DNA of 64,000 bases from Larix kaempferi. Taxonomy: Eukaryota; Streptophyta; Pinopsida; Pinales; Pinaceae. The notes below the pieces were generated by a model. That model searched no databases, was not told the DNA's origin, and saw only the letters and a list, made by a program, of their open reading frames with translations. The stretch is from NCBI GenBank assembly GCA_027924585.1, contig BSBM01000007.1, positions 8,566,001-8,630,000 of the forward strand, read 5' to 3'. This document shows, piece by piece, positions 1 to 11,280 of the stretch. The position numbers were made by a program, and so were the translations under genes. Position 1 is the first letter of the stretch; every line of letters begins with the position of its first letter.

Positions 1-738
1 TTTAAAAGCACTTGCAACCAAAAAAAAGACAAGAAGTCCAGGAAGAATGGAACTCGACCAAAATAGAAGACACCCTAGAGGCTCTACCAAGGACCAAACC
101 CTAAAACAAAGGATAGGAGTAGTAGAGAGTAGACAAACGTCACCACAAATAGCAGATACAAGAGTATGCAGGTTTGTAAACTAGCAACATGCAGTCAGGG
201 TCTAAAAAAGTGGAAGTGTTCGTCACCCACCACCTAGTCTTCCAAAAAATCAATAAACAGTCCAAAAGTTCCTAAGGTCGACAAGCGGTTCAAAAAATGG
301 AAAAATTTTTAAGAAAAGGTTCTATGACTCAAACAAAAGTTAAAAACCTCATACAACAGTCCAAGATATCCAAAAGCAAAGTCAGCAAACCACAAGAATG
401 TCTAAAACTCAAGCAAACCAAAAAAGAATGCTTCAGAAAGTGTACCCTACTGTGCAGTAGGAAAACTCGCGCCCTTACAGAGATGGGCGCTACTATATAT
501 ATAGGACAGTAGCGTATGGGATCTACTGTATATACACTAGGGTAGCGCTCATATCTCAAAAGCTTCAAAAAATGACTTTGAAATAAACCAAAAGACTAAT
601 GAAAGCAACAAGAAACAGTCAGGGGAGACCTACAGGGTTTCTTGACACATCAAAGAAGTCAAAACAATCTAAGAAGACAAACAAGAACAAGGTTTCATAG
701 AACCAAAAACTCAACTTTTCCCAGCGGAGTCGCCAGTC
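1..738 (-). mobile_element. Leader fragment of LTR element E1
   Basis: This is the non-coding stretch next to the primer-binding site of a minus-strand LTR element whose body lies left of the window. It is purine-rich on the plus strand and has no convincing ORF. Positions 476-565 share a diverged motif block with the adjacent LTR (1548-1643), including GTAGCGCTCATATCTCAAA. I infer a 5' untranslated leader because a PBS and LTR start follow immediately on the right. No gag is visible before the edge. Confidence 0.6.
718..735 (-). promoter_or_regulatory. Primer-binding site of E1
   Basis: Read on the minus strand this is TGGCGACTCCGCTGGGAA, three bases from the LTR end. It begins with TGG, as expected for pairing with the CCA tail of a tRNA. 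It is not the initiator-Met type. Elements A and B in this window carry closely related sites (TGGCGACTCCCCTAGAT and TGGTGACTACGCTGGGGA), so the three probably belong to related gypsy lineages. Confidence 0.7.
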
Positions 739-1790
739 TGTTGGCGGGCAAATCTACCCTATAGCAAGGAAACTAACGCTATCAACTTGGTTGGGGTGAC
801 AGGTAAGTGTATTGATGCTATTACAGAGACATTTACAAAAAAAAAGAAATAAGTTATAGATCTTGGGAACACACCTTTCAATCGAAGTTTGATCCTGCCT
901 TGACTTGATCTCGTGTTCAACTTCCAAATCCACCTTCCTTCCAGTAAACCTGCAATAACAATACCTTTCTCAAAACATTTTGGGCAATATATAAAGCTTG
1001 AAAGAAACAAAAACAATGTTTAACATTCAGCATTGACCAAAACAGATCCAAATTAAGATGCCATTTCATAACACATTTAAATTGGAACAAGAAAGACACT
1101 TCAACCTTTATTTGTCAAAAGTAGAATGATGTACAAGTATAACTGATCATGAAACAGGCTCCTGCAACTTGATTCTGGGCTCTTGCTCTTCTCTGGCTTG
1201 GCTGTCTTCAGTATCAACTCCTCTAATGTCTTAAAGTTTCTCCATTAATTCATCTCAACATCTAAGTTCTTTAGCTATATTTTCTAACCCTTCTCCTTTA
1301 ACCTTCTTTGTATTTATAGGATTAAAGAAGTAGTTTAGGTCGATATGTAGTTATGGAGGAAGTTGGGGGAGTTAGGAAACTACCAGCAACTAATCCTCCT
1401 CGAGGAATTAATTTATTTTTTAATCATCTTTTAAGATGTACGTGACTCTTTTTCAATAGAGTAGCGTATAGGGCGCTACCTTAGTGCTCAACAACTAGCG
1501 CTTATTCGATTTTAAATGGTGATCACTACTATGCTGAGAAGGAGTAGCGTATACTTGGATATGGGCGCTACTATGATACACTAGAGTAGCGTATGGGTGC
1601 TAGTCTCTTTGAGTAGAGTAGCGCTCATATCTCAAAATGATATTTTTTGGGGTTTTCCAGTAATGTCAGGAAATGGAGTGAGTTAAAGTATCATCCAAGC
1701 TCAACACGCTCCTCCATCCAAGTTGTCCTTTTGTGTGATCAGCAGCTCAGGGTGATCATGGACAGAGAGGTGCAAGTTTGACCTATAACA
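739..1790 (-). mobile_element. 5' LTR of E1 (about 1.05 kb)
   Basis: The stretch starts TGTTGGCGGG and ends CCTATAACA, giving TGTT...AACA termini. A minus-strand TATA box (CCTATAAATA) lies at 1311-1320. The PBS abuts the left side, which fixes this as the element's 5' LTR in minus orientation. The second LTR lies outside the window, so the right boundary rests on the terminal motif alone and could be off by a few bases. Confidence 0.6.
1455..1640. repeat. Cluster of GTAGCG/CGCTAC hairpin motifs
   Basis: GTAGCG and its reverse complement CGCTAC recur in this part of the E1 LTR, for example GTAGCGTATAGGGCGCTAC at 1461-1479, then GTAGCG at 1543, GCGCTAC near 1564 and GTAGCG near 1586 and 1618. 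The arms can pair as small hairpins. A diverged copy of the block lies in the leader at 476-565. Confidence 0.6.
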
Positions 1791-2061
1791 CATATCGGTC
1801 CCCTTCACCTTCCTAAATTCCCTCCTTATCCAAATTAATCAAATATTGCATTAAACATTTTTTTGGACCTCATACATTACAATTTCATAACCACATCTCC
1901 CCAATATTAAATTATTTTACAAGTTTAACATCAAACTTTGCAAATATTTTACCCTCTTCATCACCTTGCTAATTTTTATTGAACTATACCAGGTGACTCA
2001 AGGCAATGCATCCCTAGTCCCATGCAGTGGTCCATAAAAAAAAATTGGGACATGACCGTCA
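1791..2061 (-). mobile_element. Probable LTR remnant of a Tat/Athila-like element
   Basis: This AT-rich stretch has no ORF. On the minus strand it begins TGACGGTCATGTCCC directly after a purine tract and the motif described at 2062-2092, so it reads as the start of a 3' LTR. The far end appears to have been cut by the E1 insertion. No matching LTR was found in the window, so this call is tentative. Confidence 0.35.
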
Positions 2062-2092
2062 TCCTTCCCCAATATTGCTTGTCCTCAAGTAA
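2062..2092 (-). promoter_or_regulatory. Polypurine tract and GAGGACAAGCAA motif
   Basis: On the minus strand this reads TTACTTGAGGACAAGCAA followed by TATTGGGGAAGGAT. A 'cttgaggacaagcaa' motif followed by a G-rich purine tract is typical of the 3' end of plant Tat/Athila gypsy elements (family knowledge). It marks a minus-strand element whose body extends to the right. Confidence 0.45.
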
Positions 2093-2899
2093 TTTAAAAC
2101 TAGATGCGATGCATTTTCTCCTTCCCCATACTTCGTGCATGAATAATTTTTTTCCTCTTTTCTTATTTGACACTACACCCACTCAATCAACTCTACAAGG
2201 AATTACTACATTAAAATACAAACAGATGTAGGTAAAACTAACTCTCACCTCAAAATGGTATTGAGCTGTCTAACATAAGAATTTCCAATTCCCATGCCAC
2301 TCTAAAAGAGTAACCACCATGGTTTTGATGCCCCGCTTTAATTATAACCTTGCCCTCATGAAATAGCTTTGTACCCTTTGAAACTATATTTTCAACCCAG
2401 TTGAAATAGTTGAGACAATGAATGATTCTTGGGTCCCAAATGAATCTCATATTGAAGAAGTTTCTCCTACTTTCTCCACTTAGTGTCTACACCAAGCGCC
2501 TCATGAAGACTCCCAAACCACCAGTAGTAAAAATTTAAGTCAATCCATCATATGGTTTCCCATGTATGAAACTTCGCCATTGCTCCATATGGATAGACTT
2601 CTGAAAAATATGGCTTCCTCGCTGCCCCTTGCCAGCAACTGAATTGCAAAACCAACTAATTCCAAGATCCCACTATCTATGATACAATTATTCAAACATA
2701 ATTGACATTAAGAACAATCTATCATACCAAGTGATGCTAGGATTCCAAAATATGAATTTGAAGTACACTTTTCCAAGTGCTTGTTGGAGATTTCATGAAT
2801 CTTTCCAACAGGAAAAGTAACTCCACTCATTCATCAATGCCATAACTGACACCCAACTGAATCAAGTGGAAATTCCAAGTCCCACCATGCATATTGAAT

Positions 2900-4749
2900 G
2901 CATCATGTGTTACCCATGGACATCTATTTTTCTACTCATAATATAGGAAAGTAAGAGATGCATCAATAAACTTTCTAGTAAAGCATGCAAGATTCTTACC
3001 TTCTCTTTTCTGCAAATCTGAGATTTGTTTATCCACCTAATCCATGGATGAATCACACCTATGTTGGATGGTACAAGTGGAGTGAATGTAGATGCATCCT
3101 CAAAAATCAACTCTTTCTCCCATAGGGGCAGCCCATAATATTTTTGATGCACATACAGTACTTGGACAACCTCCTCCATGATAGTTCTCTTCCCAATATC
3201 ATGCATTTTAGTTTTCTATTCCTGCTCATAAAATTTCCCAATTAATGAAGTGTCAAAGGATCTCCTACCAAGGTGAGAAAGACTTGTGTACCCTTGGATA
3301 TCCATCTCTGTTATGTACTCATCTACCCAATCCTTGGATAAATAAGCACATATTTTAGTTGATCCAAGTGGCATGTCTTCAACTATCCCTCCCATAGCTG
3401 AGTCCTCCTAGTCACCATTCAAAACAAGTTCTTGGCCAATATCTTTAATGGAATTCCTCCTCTTAAGAACCTAAAAATAAGAATTTTCCTCGTGTTCATC
3501 CTCCACACGAGGTTCCTCCATCAAATCCAAAGTGTTTGCTTCCATATGCACATGATCATATTCCATGCAGGATGGACGATGTGGTGTGTTCAACTCATTT
3601 TGAAGTTAATCAATATTCCTCCTTGACTCTCGAAGAGATTCTTGGTTGCTCTCCAATGAAACATATGTAGCCTACAATTTGCTACCAAGCATTTCTGTTT
3701 CTTGTGCTTCCTCCTTGAGCCCATGATGGTACATGTCTACAATCTAGATAAGATGATTTCTATCTAAGAGGAAGATCATGTAATTCTCTTTCATCTTGGC
3801 CACTGTTTCTCTGAGAGTTTTGAAATCTCCTAATAAGGATTCTCCTTTCATATTTGCTGATGAATCTCTCCAACGACAACTTAACACCAAGCCATTAGTA
3901 TCAACAAATTTCTTCAAGGATTCCATTAACTTCTCTTGGTTATCTTTCAGTGATCCACTTAAATTATGTGGCTCACAAAAAATCCTCCACCAAGGTTATT
4001 CCTTCCAATGGATGACACATAAGGTCATCTTGCTTGTGGCATAGATCCATAGCACACGTTTCATTCTTGAGATATAGGTCATCATTGGAAGTTTTTGAAA
4101 ATTCACTTTTAGAGTATTAAATAGAAGGTAACATAGAATTTCACCATGAGACGTGGCTTTTGAAAAAAAATTCAGCATACCTTGGTGTTTCATTTTCATA
4201 TTATCCATGTAGATGATTGGTGTTGTCATGGTCTTCATATTTGGAGTCCATAGGAAGACTCACATGTGGTTCGATCTGTTCCAACATTTCATTTGGTTGG
4301 AGTGAATCTAAGTGCAAGGCTTCACACTTATGTTTAGGTGCTCCTACTTCATTGTTATTCTCCTCTACGTATCTTGAGGATTCTACATATTGAGTGGCAT
4401 GGATATCTAGATATTGAGTTGCACTTTCTTCACAAATATTTGATGTAGAGCACTTTGATGGTAAAAATTCATTATGCTGCAACATTTGCTCCACTTCTCT
4501 ACAAACATTGTTGACAATATGGTTTATTCTATTATGATGTGAGTTTACAAAGGGATCCCTTTTCCAAAATAGGTATCTTCGGAGGTTTTCAAAAAGATCA
4601 ACTCCTAGTGGCTTTCCTCTAAAGACTACTCTGTCATTGGAAATATTAAACTTTGGTGGTTCAGACCTTATATATTCACTATACATTTTGTTACTAAGGT
4701 AACCATCCTCATCTCTTGTCATTTTCAAACCTCCATCAACATAGAGCAC
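2900..4749 (-). pseudogene. Decayed long ORF of unknown function
   Basis: A long minus-strand reading frame can be followed here through several stops and shifts. The best-preserved piece is 4749-4201 (182 codons, acidic C-terminal half). It continues through 3926-3744, which is coiled-coil-like with Lys/Glu-rich heptads, and about 3620-3240, and ends with 3206-2910. A single TAG interrupts the join near 3215 (EQE*KTKMHDIG). I do not recognise the protein. Its position between unplaced sequence and a Tat/Athila-like polypurine tract suggests a retroelement accessory ORF, but a captured host sequence is possible. No RT, integrase, protease or zinc-knuckle motif is visible. Confidence 0.45.
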
Positions 4750-5606
4750 CTCTTCTTATTCATACTTCTCAAAGTCTTCTTGAATCAACGACTATTGGTA
4801 CAATCCTCATTCTGCAACTTTTCTTCCTTAACTAATCAATGGAGATTGACCTTTCTACTCATAGGTGTAGATGAACATGCTATCATACCACTATAATATC
4901 CAAAATATAATTTATGTAGATACTAACTCAATCACATAGCTCAAAAGCAGAAAAGGGAAATTAGGTGCAAGATCTAACTTTTACAAGCAAAAGTATTCAT
5001 ATTTCCAACTCACTCTAGATGGTATTAAAATCCAACTATTTTATGATCGGACACAATGGATAGGTTTTAGAACCCATAAAGACCTAGATAGGGTTGAACC
5101 ACAAGTATTTACTTCGAAATATTTCACATTAAAGAGTGCATCACACCTGGAAGGACCATTTGGGTAGACCCAAATGACCTGAGGCAATTTCCCCAAGAAT
5201 TATGTGGAACCCTTCCACTTCTGGTGCAATACTGGAAGAAACTAACCAAGGTATGGAATGATTTTTTTTATATTTTAGACAGACGCTCATATCCATAAAC
5301 TCATTATAGTATATATCCATTAACCAAACTCAAATTAGGTGCACAAACCACAGAAAGGAAGAGTAGCTAAAATTTTACTAGTAAAGACTGTTGGTTTCCA
5401 ACTCTTTCCAAACACATCGAGACCCTCCCAAATTCAACCACAGAGGATCATATATACATTAAAACAATACAAAATACACTATATGTCTCACAAAGTGATT
5501 ACAAAGAACAATTATAGAATATTTACAATACATAAATTAAGTTTGTTTTTCCATTTGTGCATATTTTTACAAAAGAAGATTTAACAGTGGAAATTGGACA
5601 TAAAAT
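4750..5606. other. Unassigned AT-rich stretch
   Basis: I see no coherent coding frame, terminal repeat or RNA gene here. It may be the continuation of the decayed element to its left. Confidence 0.5.
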
Positions 5607-6357
5607 TGTTGGAGAAACGCAATGGAACTTTATTTTTATTGGATTAATACTTTCAGAAATTCGATGGATTTAAATAAATATGAAAAGAAATATAAATCTA
5701 TTCTAAAATTCTATTTCACAGCATATAGAAGAGCTGAAGATACCTCACAAAGAAAGAATGAGCATAAAAGTTGAATAAGAGTGAAAAATGCAGTAAAAAA
5801 GAGTAGACGAGTAATTATGCAACAAAACTCAGATACGAGACGAATAATGTCACATGTTCCACTAATCAGTGTAATAAAAAATGATGATATAATGGAGATA
5901 ATTTGAATTACACAGGAGATTTCGAACCTCAGTTGGTCTAGCATACGGATTATCACCACTGGAGTGCTCCAGAAGGCTCAAACTCAACTCAACTGAACCT
6001 AAAATCAGCTAACTGAACTCATAATCAGTTAAATCACTAAGGATGGAAAAATAGATATTTTTTAATACATGCTAGTCAGAAAAGGGTGCATGATTCCACA
6101 ATCAGTGACATCCATATATCTAACCCCCCACAATAGTAAACTAACTACGGTGGACTGCACTGGAACATTCAGTAGGTTCCTATAAAATAGGGAACTAACT
6201 AAAGTGGTCCTAAAATGTATCATGCAAGGATCAGAAGGTGGTATATGGATCCTAAATGACATCTACACACGACTAGGGGAAAAATGACATCATCAACAAC
6301 TAGGAAAAATAAATAATGCTACATAGGATAAGGATGGAGTATTGAAATATCCTAACA
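5607..6357 (-). mobile_element. LTR of a minus-strand copia-like element
   Basis: The stretch begins TGTTGGAGAAACG and ends ATCCTAACA, giving TGTT...AACA termini over about 750 bp. A polypurine tract abuts the right end, read on the minus strand as TAATGGGGGG then TGTTAGGAT. This identifies it as the 3' LTR of a minus-strand element whose body continues rightward. The second LTR was not found, so the element is truncated. Confidence 0.55.
5915..5972 (-). repeat. Possible tRNA-derived SINE head
   Basis: On the minus strand, GAGCACTCCAGTGGTGATAA resembles a pol III A box and GAGGTTCGAAATCTCC resembles a B box, with roughly tRNA-like spacing. The candidate lies inside the copia-like LTR, as an inserted SINE would. 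I could not define its tail or a target duplication, and the match may be chance. Confidence 0.3.
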
Positions 6358-6368
6358 CCCCCCATTAA
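6358..6368 (-). promoter_or_regulatory. Polypurine tract of the copia-like remnant
   Basis: The sequence CCCCCCATTA on the plus strand (TAATGGGGGG on the minus) directly adjoins the LTR end at 6357. It would prime plus-strand DNA synthesis in the parent element. Confidence 0.55.
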
Positions 6369-6469
6369 TCCATACTTTTGAATCCTGGGCCTTAGTTACT
6401 AAAACCAAAGGTCACCCATACAATCAAATAAATGATAAAAAAGAACTTTCCATGAAACAAGGAAATGGG

Positions 6470-6640
6470 GAAAACCTCATGGGAAAAATAAAAACCTTCA
6501 AAAGGAACAGTAGTAGGGAACTCAAAGAACCTTCATACGAAGCAAAGAAGGAAAAAAAATTGCTTGGTGAAAACCTTTGCAAAAATATTGGCAATCTTCT
6601 CCTCTATAGGATAGCAATGCATATCCTAGATCTGTATCTG
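6470..6640 (-). pseudogene. Fragment of copia RNase H C-terminus
   Basis: On the minus strand around 6620-6560 the frame reads CYPIEEKIANIFAKVFTKQ. This resembles the end of Ty1/copia RNase H, where a '(E/D)QVADIFTKPL'-type motif closes the polyprotein. It lies about 200 bp from the polypurine tract and LTR, the right place for the pol terminus. Upstream coding sequence is not recognisable, so only a stub survives. Confidence 0.4.
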
Positions 6641-6826
6641 GATCTGGATATTCTCCTCTGATGTACCTCCCATTCTGTAAAAGTTGTATTTTCCAAAAAA
6701 AGTAATTCATGAACCTGTAATGTACCCACCTGCTGACCCAATGCAAGGAAGGGGACATGGCACTAAAATATGGGCATTTCATAAAACTCAGCCGAACAAT
6801 TAGAATCATAAGAATTTAAACATTGG

Positions 6827-8086
6827 TGTGCAGATACAAATTAGGCGATATGCATAGCGGAATTTAAAACCAATCCACACACACAATTCATGCTCATCCA
6901 GCATATCAAAATAATCATTAATTGAACATTGCAGAAGTAAATACATAGTCATAAAAACACTTATCTTCATTATGCAACTGCCCCAAGCAACTAGCTATGT
7001 CGCTGCAATGTTCCACCCAACCATAGGCTCTTCGACAGCTTATACTGAGTCCGTCCGAAGGCCACCCCCGAGCTGGGCATGGTTCTCACAAGGAAAGGGA
7101 TAATTCTAGCTCACACACAACCCATTAACCATTTCATCTCAGCCAAGCCGGTTCAACTGGGTTTATCAGGCTACACTTGAACCCTAGATGCTTGCACTAA
7201 ATCTCAAGCCAAAGCAACAGATACCCATTACCCATACCCCGGCATACACAACAAAAATGACCATTGGGCAGGGATTCACATTTCCAGCAATGGAATTCAC
7301 AAACAAGATGGCCATAGATTTTCCCCAAATCGTGGCTCACCCAAAACGAGCCATGGGAAGGGAAATGCATCCATAGGGAGGAAAAAGGTTTTCTCCCCAA
7401 CTCTCTCAGCATTTAATCAACAGAAACGGTCTCTATGGGACCCCCGTTCCATTCTTCTTCTTCCCCACTGGTATACCACACACAAAAACGCCCTTCTCTA
7501 CTGGGAGAATGAAGGAAAACACAACAAACATGCCTGGAAAACGCCCAGGTAGCTCCAAACTCGTGAGGGAGAAGGAATGATCATCGATCATGGCTTGGGG
7601 GAGAAATTCATGGCTCTTTTCTTGCCCAAGAAGCAAAACACGATTTCCCATGCAGGGTGGCTTGCCCATACCCGAATTTGGACAGCCATACCTCCCATTC
7701 CCCAAGGCATTAACTACCTCAACCAACTCTTGGGAGAAATCAATGATTGGGTACAAAAGTCAACATGGGTAGTTGAGGGTTTGATGGGTTCTCTCATTGA
7801 CACTTGGCATGACTCTAGTGGCTCAAGGGTTTGAATGTTTTCCCTCCCAATTCCTTGTGAAATCATGCCCCCATCTCTTTGTTGCATTACATAGCTAGTT
7901 GTGGGTATTTTTATTAAAATGCATATTACATGATATTTGAATTTCCAATGTGCATTGCTAAAATGCAAACCATATGCATCACTAAATCGATGGCGGGGCC
8001 TTGGCCTTGAGCTCCTCACCATGATTTCATAACAAGATTACATCATTTATAATGTTAATGCCATAGGGCCAAACTGGGGACATTAC
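6827..8086 (-). mobile_element. Gypsy-like LTR, minus strand (left end uncertain)
   Basis: On the minus strand this starts TGTAATGTCCCCAGTTTGG, a typical plant gypsy-type LTR start, preceded by a purine tract (GAAAGAAGGGTTTTG) at 8087-8100. The left limit is a guess at TGTGCAGATAC (6827). No second LTR was seen in the window, and the flanks do not show matching target duplications. Confidence 0.4.
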
Positions 8087-8544
8087 AAAACCCTTCTTTC
8101 TATTGAAGCGAATGTCTCATTGTGGTCCAAATCATGAACCCTTGAGCACGTTTTTTCATACAACCGATATTTTTACTTGGTTGTACATCTCCCATGGCAA
8201 GTATCCTCAAGAGATTGTCGATCAAACCCCACCATCATGTAGCACCTCTCTGAGAGCAATTTTTTCATGTTACTGAGATCTTGTGGTTCTATGGTCAGAT
8301 GTTTCCCCAACTGTGTTCCCAGATGTAACACCTCCATAGTCCCTCAATTAGTATTTGTGAATTTTCAAAAATCTTTCATAACCTTAACGGTCTCCACAAT
8401 AAAATTTATTTATAGGAGGACTGAAATTGCGACATACTTCCATCAATAAAATGACAATCAAAGTGTTCATCATGCATAAACACTACGGAACATCTTTTGT
8501 CCTACTTGGAACAATTTCATGGTAACCTTACACTTAGTAGTATA
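8087..8544. other. Polypurine tract and unassigned remnant
   Basis: Positions 8087-8100 form a minus-strand purine tract next to the gypsy-like LTR. The rest has no readable protein frame. It is probably eroded internal sequence of that element. Confidence 0.35.
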
Positions 8545-8940
8545 TTACATCAATAACTAAATAAGTCAACAAATCATCAAACATTATTAGATCATATTCA
8601 AGAGTTACCATCTTTACATTGAAAATACATTCCTCAATTTGAACACTACATACATCTATGTGTTTCATCACAATAACAACATATATAACAAGAATTATCC
8701 TTTATCAAAGAAAACAATTCGACAAAAGTATACACATATGTTACATCAACATACTAATAACTAAATAAGTCCACAACTCATCTAGCATTATTAGATCATA
8801 TTCAAGAGTTACCATCTTTACATTGAAAATACATTCCTGAATTTGAACACTGCATACATCTATGTGTCTCATCACAATAAAAACATACATAACAAGAATT
8901 ATCCTTTATCAAAGAAAACAATTCGACAAAGTATACATAT
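8545..8940. repeat. Two-copy 204-bp tandem duplication
   Basis: Sequence from about 8551 recurs at about 8755 with a period of 204 bp and only scattered differences. Anchors are AATAACTAAATAAGTC and CAAGAGTTACCATCTTTAC in both copies. The second copy ends near 8940 after GACAAAGTATACATAT. No coding potential is visible. The high identity implies a relatively recent duplication. Confidence 0.85.
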
Positions 8941-10172
8941 TCATGAGCGACAAAGCCATTAATATAACACACATGAAAGAGACCATATGTACGTGGTTCG
9001 CCAAAATCTATGGGCTATGTCCATAAGGAAAGTCAAATCTTCACTATTATTCACAAGAAAATAATTACATATTGCAATACAATCTGTTGGCAATTTTACC
9101 TTTCACTTTTGCACAGTATCTCTAGTCTCTCTCATCGAGATTATGTTCAAAAAATTTAATATTAACATCAAAACCCTAACAAGGGTTCTGTAATCACTCG
9201 ACATAATTTTTTTCTCGCCTTAAATCAGACGTGAACTACAGGAACACTAATATAATTAATAAAAATAATGGTACAGGGATCAACTCATACTATCTCCTTC
9301 CTAGACATACCACAAGAGATCATATATATAACATTGAATTTTATCCTGGATCATAACTTACATATTCATAAAGTTAACTCGGATCTATCCATCTCAGATA
9401 TCATAATATAGACACATAGAGATATTACCGAGTTCGTTTCATGTTCGCAACCTTGATTAGTGAAGGTTGGAAGCACATTTTACCGTTCACCAGCAACATG
9501 AAGATATAACTTAAAGTACAATAAGATTGAGTGAAGATATAGGTATCCCAAAGACGGAATGTTCAATAATTGAAATACCCACTTGAAAGCTGAGATCCAA
9601 TCTCAACTAGTTGAAAGTAGGAAGAAATGCATGGTATATGCATTAATTGTGCCTAAAATTCTAGATTTTGTGACATAAAATCCTGAAAAAAAACTATAGA
9701 AAGTGGGTTTTTGATGAAAATAATCAAAATTTGGGGAAAAGGTATTATCCCACATTAAATTTTGATTCCTGAATTTCCAATTCCCAATGCTATAAAAGGA
9801 GGCATTTGGGGAAATGTAAAATACATAAACTGAGAGCAAGGTTATACTATAGGAAAAAGGATTTTCTACTACAAAGGGATTTTGGGCATCAAAGGCATGG
9901 ATGGTAGAGGATTCGATCAAAGAAAGAGAGAAGTATGGAATCTCCAAGGAAAGGTTGTAAGTATCATGCTCCTTTGAATCAATATGAAGTTAGCTAGTCC
10001 CCCCGCCCCATTTTTGAATTCAATTTTTCCCTCCAAGTTTGCAAATTCAAAATTGGTAGTTAGTATCAAGATTTTTCAAGTTATTGTTGGTATAAGTATA
10101 AGTAAGGATGCATGCTAGAGGTAAGGATGCATGATAAGATGCTGGTAATGAAGGCATAAAGGCTTGGAAATA
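8941..10172. other. Unassigned DNA with an isolated TATA-like box
   Basis: No coherent ORF or terminal repeat was recognised. TATAAAAGGA at 9791-9800 on the plus strand is a good TATA match and could belong to an eroded LTR promoter, but no LTR borders or downstream coding sequence support this. Confidence 0.35.
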
Positions 10173-10177
10173 TCAAG
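10173..10177. repeat. Target-site duplication of A, left copy
   Basis: The 5 bp TCAAG sit immediately before the left LTR of A and are repeated exactly at 20428-20432 after the right LTR. This is a standard LTR-element insertion footprint. Confidence 0.95.
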
Positions 10178-10924
10178 TGTAGCTAGGGTTTTACCCCTAG
10201 CTTGTGCAAATGAGCACCTACTAAGGAGAAGGGACTCCTTAGTAGCAGTTTAGTAAATGTAAATTATTAAGCTAAAAACAGAAACAGAAACTACTCTAAA
10301 ACATGTGCATGAAAAAATAAACAACAATTTGTAAACAAGGGTTTTGTATTAATATTACCTTCAATGTGAAGGTTGATGAAGCTCCTTGCAATGTCCAAGA
10401 GGGTTGCTCCAAGCTCCAATGTGCTCCTTCTCTTTCTCCAATGGTGGGGATGGGCCAAAAGAGGCTCTCAAGGTGAAAGTAGTTCAATGGTGAACTAGGG
10501 TTTCGAGAGAGATTTTGACAGAGTAAGGGTATACTTGATTATAAATATGGAATAAGGGATCTCCATCACCTATTTATAGTTTTTTGGTGGTGGAGTGCTG
10601 ACCCATGGTTTTAGGAAACACATGGTTTAGGGCAGCTGTATAGGGTTTTTTCCTCCTTTTCCTCATTATTTTATATTTTTCTTCCCTTTTTAGGGGGTTT
10701 TTGCTATTTTTAGAGGAATTTTGGATATTTTTGGAGGAAAAATGGGTTTTTTAACCTTTTTGAGGCTATTTTAAGGGTTTTGTGGCCTTTTGGAGGCATT
10801 TTAGGCCTTTTGGAGGCTTTTTAATGGGATTTTTTGGGTTTTTAAGGGAAATATGGTAGGAAAATGGACAAATGAGCCATATAATGTTGTAGATGAGGTA
10901 GTGAACACTTTTTGGGTGTTAACA
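10178..10924 (-). mobile_element. 3' LTR of A
   Basis: The LTR runs from TGTAGCTAGGG to GGGTGTTAACA. Its minus-strand TATA box CTATAAATAGG lies at 10569-10579. It is almost identical to the copy at 19682-20427. Confidence 0.95.
10569..10579 (-). promoter_or_regulatory. TATA box in the 3' LTR of A
   Basis: CTATAAATAGG on the minus strand, identical in the 5' LTR at 20073-20083. The 5' LTR copy would drive the element transcript. This copy would read outward to the left. Confidence 0.75.
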
Positions 10925-10936
10925 GATTGCCCCCTG
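10925..10936 (-). promoter_or_regulatory. Polypurine tract of A
   Basis: On the minus strand CAGGGGGCAATC directly precedes the 3' LTR. Element B has a similar tract and neighbourhood (TTGGGGGGCATC at 39042-39053), further linking the two. Confidence 0.85.
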
Positions 10937-11072
10937 ATGTGCGAGGGCAGGAGCTCATTGTATGGCCGATGGACATCATAAGTCATGAATGGTTTTCCTG
11001 GGGTGTGGAGAGAAGATAAGAAACAAACTGAAGCCCGGAACAACGATCCCGAACAACTGCAAGAACTAAAAG

Positions 11073-11280
11073 TACATAACCTCAATAATGGATGAGGAAT
11101 CATCTGATCAGATGGACGAGGCGGGCATTCCCATGCTCGTATCAGGATAATCGTAAAAGTAACAATGGGGTCCAAAAAATGGGGACCTGACATATACATG
11201 ACCTCAAAAACTGAATGAGGAGTAATCTCAATATATGGATGAGGCGGGCATACCCATGCTCGTATCAAGATACATAAACA
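11073..11280. repeat. Two-copy 123-bp tandem repeat
   Basis: ATGGACGAGGCGGGCATTCC near 11112 and ATGGATGAGGCGGGCATACC near 11235 anchor two diverged units about 123 bp apart, each also carrying CCCATGCTCGTATCA. Confidence 0.75.

Noticed and set aside
7188-7834. Several short overlapping ORFs in 7188-7834
   Set aside because: They lie within a probable LTR and none shows a domain or continues beyond it.
9780-9950. TATAAAAGGA at 9791 as a host gene promoter
   Set aside because: No downstream coding sequence or intron-exon structure on the plus strand. The 114-codon ORF there is antisense and unrecognised.
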